Shown here one piece after another: positions 60,651 to 64,000 of a DNA stretch of 64,000 bases (position 1 is its first letter; each line of letters starts with the position of its first letter). The translations under genes were made by a program, and so were the position numbers. The DNA is from Alteromonas antoniana (GTDB lineage: Bacteria; Pseudomonadota; Gammaproteobacteria; Enterobacterales; Alteromonadaceae), in the NCBI RefSeq assembly GCF_019249295.1, contig NZ_JAESDH010000008.1, forward strand, positions 124,001 to 188,000. Reading direction: 5' to 3'. The notes beneath the pieces were generated by a model that worked only from the letters and a program-made list of their open reading frames with translations, was not told where the DNA came from and made no database searches.

Positions 60651-61556
60651 ATGGATTTCTCTACTACTATCTACGATAGCACAGTCCATGACAATTATTA
60701 TGCAATTACTGACTCGGGCTCATTGATCAGCGCGACGCAGTTGAATGCATTTATGCATCAATTACTTTCGACTGTAGATCTGGCCACGCTGGGCTCTGTG
60801 TACTTTCACCAACTGAACCAGCACCTGAATATCGCAAACGTCAGCCTGTCAGATTACGACAGCCGCCTGGTCTATGGCAAACTGACCGGCTCGCAGGGAG
60901 TGCAGGTAGAGCTGGCGCTGCCCATGTGTCAGCGCGAGGCGGATGGCCTCACTAAATATGTCTACTACGCCTTTGATAAAGAGCCAGGCCCTCAGGTAAG
61001 AGCCAGACTTGCGCAATTTCACCAGCTTTTCAGCCAGCAGTTAGTTCATGCGCTGGAATTTCGTCGGTTAAAACAAATCGCAACAAAAGACACACTTACC
61101 GGGCTCGGCAATCGTAATGGCTTCAATGACTCATTCAGTCGCCTTATCTGTCGCGCACACCGACATGAACAAAATTTCGGGTTGCTGGTGATCGATTTGG
61201 ATAATTTTAAAAAGATTAACGATACCCGCGGCCACCGCGAAGGCGATAGCGTTCTGGTTAACGTTGCGAGCCAGATAGCACAATCGCTGCGCGGCGAAGA
61301 CGAGGCGTTTCGATTCGGTGGCGATGAATTTTGCTGTTTGCTCGACTGTCAGACCACGGCTCAGCTTGAAGCCGCTGCATGCCGCCTACAACGCCAGATC
61401 CGCTCATCGGCCTTCCTGCGCCGCTATGAGGTCACAGTGAGTCTAGGCGGCGCTATTTTTCGTGAGGACGATGACGTTAATGCCCTTTTTGACCGTGCTG
61501 ACAGTGCACTTTATAAAGCCAAAGAGAGCGGGAAGAACACCTATCAGGCAGCCTGA
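60651..61556 (+). CDS. GGDEF diguanylate cyclase
   Basis: A 301-residue protein. An N-terminal unassigned sensory region (about 1-135) is followed by a GGDEF domain starting DTLTGLGNRNGF. The active-site RFGGDEF is near residue 222. RGED five residues before it is an intact product-inhibition site. No membrane span is visible, so it is cytosolic. It makes c-di-GMP from GTP and could influence motility, though it is not linked to the flagellar operons. Confidence 0.93.
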   Translation: MDFSTTIYDSTVHDNYYAITDSGSLISATQLNAFMHQLLSTVDLATLGSVYFHQLNQHLNIANVSLSDYDSRLVYGKLTGSQGVQVELALPMCQREADGLTKYVYYAFDKEPGPQVRARLAQFHQLFSQQLVHALEFRRLKQIATKDTLTGLGNRNGFNDSFSRLICRAHRHEQNFGLLVIDLDNFKKINDTRGHREGDSVLVNVASQIAQSLRGEDEAFRFGGDEFCCLLDCQTTAQLEAAACRLQRQIRSSAFLRRYEVTVSLGGAIFREDDDVNALFDRADSALYKAKESGKNTYQAA

Positions 61557-61635
61557 TTCTACTATCCTCTTTTGGGTTATGACACAGTCCGGTTGAACAC
61601 AAACATGGAGCTGTCAGGCGGCAACAACTTGCCCG

Positions 61636-62943
61636 TTAGCTGGCATGTACCTGAACGGAAGGCGGCAGCGCATGAAGCCTCAGGACCCCTGCGGGATACA
61701 CACAGGCAACCGGAGTCTGCTCCAGTAACAGTAGCGCGGCCGGTTGGCGTTGCCACGGTGGTATACCAAGCGCTTTCATCCACTGCTTAATCGGTTTTGA
61801 ACTCCCTCGCCCCTGAAGCTTTACTTTCTCATTAAGGCTCACAGGTTCTAACTGGTAGGTGCCGTGCTCCTCTGAATCAGATATCAACAGGCGCACCCCT
61901 GTCTCTTCAACAATGGTTACCGTTCCTGCATAAATAATCTGCTTTGAAATCGCTTCTGCTGAGCGGGTGTTACGGGTCCAGAAAAGATCGTCCTGAAACC
62001 GTCGGATCACGACGTCATTCACCGTCACCTGTGGCTGCGCATCAGCTTTTGCGGTTAACTGCAGTGTTACCTGCTCCAGCTGAGCCTGTGATGGCGCAGC
62101 CATACCGTGGCCAGCAAACCATTGTCGCAACACTGCCCGTTGCCACCTCAGGGGAAGTGCAGCTAGCTTCGCGCCGTCGAGCCTGTCCGCACCTTTGCTC
62201 ATTGCCGCAAGCTTTTCCGTTGCAGCATTCTCCACGAGCTCCTGCTGTTCTGCACATAAAGCAGCACTTCTGGCAGCGGTTTCACTTATCAAAGGCCAGC
62301 GAGACTGTAAAAGAGGAATGATATCCTGCCGGAGAAAGTTGCGGTCGTATGCGGTATCCGCATTTGATTCATCCTCAATCCATGGCAGCGCCAGGTGCGT
62401 TGCAGCGGCTTCTATCTCCTTTCGGCTGAGTGAGAGCATCGGACGGATTATCGCGACGTCTTGTCTTACCTGATACTCTGGCATTGCGGCGAGTCCCTTT
62501 GGCCCGGCACCGCGTTTTAGCTGTAGCAATATCGTCTCTAACTGATCATCCTGATGCTGCCCTAAAAGCAGTGCAGCGTGTCTTTGTTTGCAGTGCGCAA
62601 ACAGCGCAGCGTATCTTGCGTCTCTGGCAAGCGCCTCAGTACTTTTTCTGGATGTCGGGGTGACTGAGACAGACTTTGCCTCAAATACAACGTCAAGCTG
62701 CTGGCACACATCAGCACAATGCTGTTGCCACGCTGTGGCATTGGTACTCAGGCCATGATGGATATAGCACGCAGAGAGGGCGATTTGATGCGCACTGGCA
62801 AATGCCTTTGCGGCATACAGTAATACGGTAGAATCTACTCCCCCACTGTACGCAACGGTCAGAGAACCGCAGGAGGGAGGAGTAAGCCGCGCCAGCGAGG
62901 CACTGATAGTGTCAATGACAGTTTCAGTCATCACCGCTGGCAC
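61636..62943 (-). CDS. tilS: tRNA(Ile)-lysidine synthase
   Basis: A 435-residue enzyme that attaches lysine to C34 of tRNA-Ile(CAU) so that it reads AUA. The PP-loop SGGVDS (33-38) is present, as are the TilS substrate-binding and C-terminal domains (KLQGRGSSKPIKQWMKALGIPPWQR). It follows accA by 15 bases, a conserved pairing. Confidence 0.96.
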   Translation of the reverse strand: MPAVMTETVIDTISASLARLTPPSCGSLTVAYSGGVDSTVLLYAAKAFASAHQIALSACYIHHGLSTNATAWQQHCADVCQQLDVVFEAKSVSVTPTSRKSTEALARDARYAALFAHCKQRHAALLLGQHQDDQLETILLQLKRGAGPKGLAAMPEYQVRQDVAIIRPMLSLSRKEIEAAATHLALPWIEDESNADTAYDRNFLRQDIIPLLQSRWPLISETAARSAALCAEQQELVENAATEKLAAMSKGADRLDGAKLAALPLRWQRAVLRQWFAGHGMAAPSQAQLEQVTLQLTAKADAQPQVTVNDVVIRRFQDDLFWTRNTRSAEAISKQIIYAGTVTIVEETGVRLLISDSEEHGTYQLEPVSLNEKVKLQGRGSSKPIKQWMKALGIPPWQRQPAALLLLEQTPVACVYPAGVLRLHALPPSVQVHAS

Positions 62944-62958
62944 GTTCCTTTATGTGGA

Positions 62959-63915
62959 TTAGCAGTAACCAAAGGACATCAGGCGATCATAACGCTCAGC
63001 CATGAGTGTCTCAGTGTCCAGTGCTTTTAACTGACTTAGTTGTTGTTTGATAGTCGCTTTCAGGTTTGCTGCCATACCGTCGTGATCTCGATGCGCGCCG
63101 CCAAGCGGCTCTTCCACGATGGCGTTGATCAAGCCCAGCTCTTTGATCTGAGGTGCACTGACGCCCATCGCTTCGGCGGCAAGGGGCGCTTTTTCAGCAC
63201 TTTTCCATAAGATGGATGCACAGCCTTCTGGTGAAATCACCGAATAGGTAGAATATTGCAGCATGTTCACGCGATCGCCAACACCGATCGCCAGTGCGCC
63301 ACCAGACCCACCTTCGCCAATAACCGTACACACGATAGGCACGCGAATTTCAGCCATTTCGAACAGGTTGCGGGCAATCGCCTCGCTCTGGCCGCGCTCC
63401 TCCGCCCCCACGCCGGGATAGGCTCCGGGAGTATCGATAAGGGTCACGATGGGCAGATTAAATCGCTCAGCCATTTTCATCAGGCGTAACGCTTTGCGAT
63501 ACCCTTCTGGTTTTGGCATACCAAAGTTGCGTTTGATTTTTTCATGAGTGTCACGCCCTTTTTGGTGACCAATCAGCATAATAGGCTGGTCGTCCAGCAT
63601 CGCCAGACCGCCGACGATAGCCTTATCATCTGCGTAGGCTCGGTCACCGGCAAGCTCATCAAATTCAGTAAAAATACGGCCAATGTAGTCATTGGTGTAA
63701 GGACGCAGGGGATGACGCGCCAGCTGAGAAACCTGCCACGCCCCTAAATCGGCAAAAATTTTGCGCGTTAAATCTGCGCTTTTGCCGCGCAGGCGATTGA
63801 TTTCTTCCTCAATGCCTACATCAAACTCGCCGCCTTGGTTAACCAATCGCAACTCTTCTATTTTTGCTTCTAGTTCGGCAATTGGCTGTTCAAAATCCAA
63901 AAACTGTATACTCAT
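62959..63915 (-). CDS. accA: Acetyl-CoA carboxylase, carboxyltransferase alpha subunit
   Basis: A 318-residue carboxyltransferase subunit of fatty-acid synthesis, partner of Acc[23 protein letters not shown] at the start, then [25 protein letters not shown] and [21 protein letters not shown] are diagnostic. Length equals E. coli AccA (319). Confidence 0.98.
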   Translation of the reverse strand: MSIQFLDFEQPIAELEAKIEELRLVNQGGEFDVGIEEEINRLRGKSADLTRKIFADLGAWQVSQLARHPLRPYTNDYIGRIFTEFDELAGDRAYADDKAIVGGLAMLDDQPIMLIGHQKGRDTHEKIKRNFGMPKPEGYRKALRLMKMAERFNLPIVTLIDTPGAYPGVGAEERGQSEAIARNLFEMAEIRVPIVCTVIGEGGSGGALAIGVGDRVNMLQYSTYSVISPEGCASILWKSAEKAPLAAEAMGVSAPQIKELGLINAIVEEPLGGAHRDHDGMAANLKATIKQQLSQLKALDTETLMAERYDRLMSFGYC

Positions 63916-63957
63916 TCTTTGTCCTATTATGCCTACCCTTGTTTGCGTTTCAGCAAT

Positions 63958-64000
63958 CTAGTGATAGTGAATTCTGACTGCATCGTCACCCAGACACTGC
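63958..64000 (-). CDS. dnaE: Probable 3' end of dnaE (partial)
   Basis: Only the last 13 codons before a TAG stop are visible (QCLGDDAVRIHYH). Position directly upstream of accA is that of dnaE in gammaproteobacteria, and the short sequence fits a DnaE C-terminal tail. The assignment rests mainly on gene order. Confidence 0.5.
   Translation of the reverse strand, partial: QCLGDDAVRIHYH

Overview
The window looks like a chromosomal segment of a marine gammaproteobacterium, most likely from the Alteromonadaceae. This is inferred from the polar-flagellum gene set with FlgT/FlgP, four flagellin genes beside a Maf/pseudaminic-acid locus, the mltF-purL-tadA neighbourhood, the dnaE-accA-tilS order, and a base composition near 48% G+C judged by eye. 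No phage, CRISPR array or complete insertion sequence was found.

Positions 1-25.3 kb (minus strand) form one long, tightly packed gene train that starts with flagellin 1. It continues flaG, fliD, fliS, a FlaI/FliT-like gene, a very large Maf glycosyltransferase, the complete CMP-pseudaminic acid pathway (pseB, pseC, pseF, pseI, pseG and a pseH-like acetyltransferase) and a GT9-like transferase. Next comes an acyl module (ACP, FabG-like SDR, AMP-forming ligase, LuxE-like acyl-protein synthetase, LuxC-like acyl reductase). The train ends with four GT2 transferases, UDP-galactopyranose mutase, a free-standing RapZ C-terminal domain and two sulfotransferase-like genes. Most neighbours overlap or lie within 20 bases. 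The parsimonious reading is a flagellin O-glycosylation locus making a pseudaminic acid-based glycan that may also be acylated, galactofuranosylated and sulfated.

Positions 24.5-29.3 kb hold four flagellin genes separated by unusually structured spacers. The 3' ends of flagellins 2 and 4 carry the same two-hairpin arrangement: a loop with an anti-Shine-Dalgarno sequence, then an intrinsic terminator. In the flagellin 4 copy this sequence is perfectly complementary over 15 nt to the flagellin 3 ribosome-binding site. Two sigma54-like -24/-12 sites point against the flagellin genes, and one precedes a roughly 290-nt hairpin-dense stretch ending in a terminator-like stem and T-run. I regard this candidate RNA control layer as the most novel part of the window.

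Positions 29.6-47.4 kb carry a beta-propeller gene (plus strand), then the flgL-K-J-I-H-G-F and flgE-D-C-B operons with cheR and cheV (minus strand), flgA, flgMN, flgP and flgT. Good sigma54-like promoters precede flgB, flgF and flgA, and good sigma28-like promoters precede flgM and flagellins 1 and 4, with a weaker match for flagellin 3. A 168-bp palindromic MITE-like element lies at the 3' end of flgP and supplies its stop codon.

Positions 47.5-64 kb are mainly housekeeping: tRNA-Arg(CCT), PPK2, a GluR0-like receptor channel, an Smr protein, purL, mltF, tadA, a PspB-like protein, a CPA2 antiporter, a diguanylate cyclase, tilS, accA and the extreme 3' end of what is probably dnaE. Two unlisted short ORFs (46 and 50 codons) are also described.
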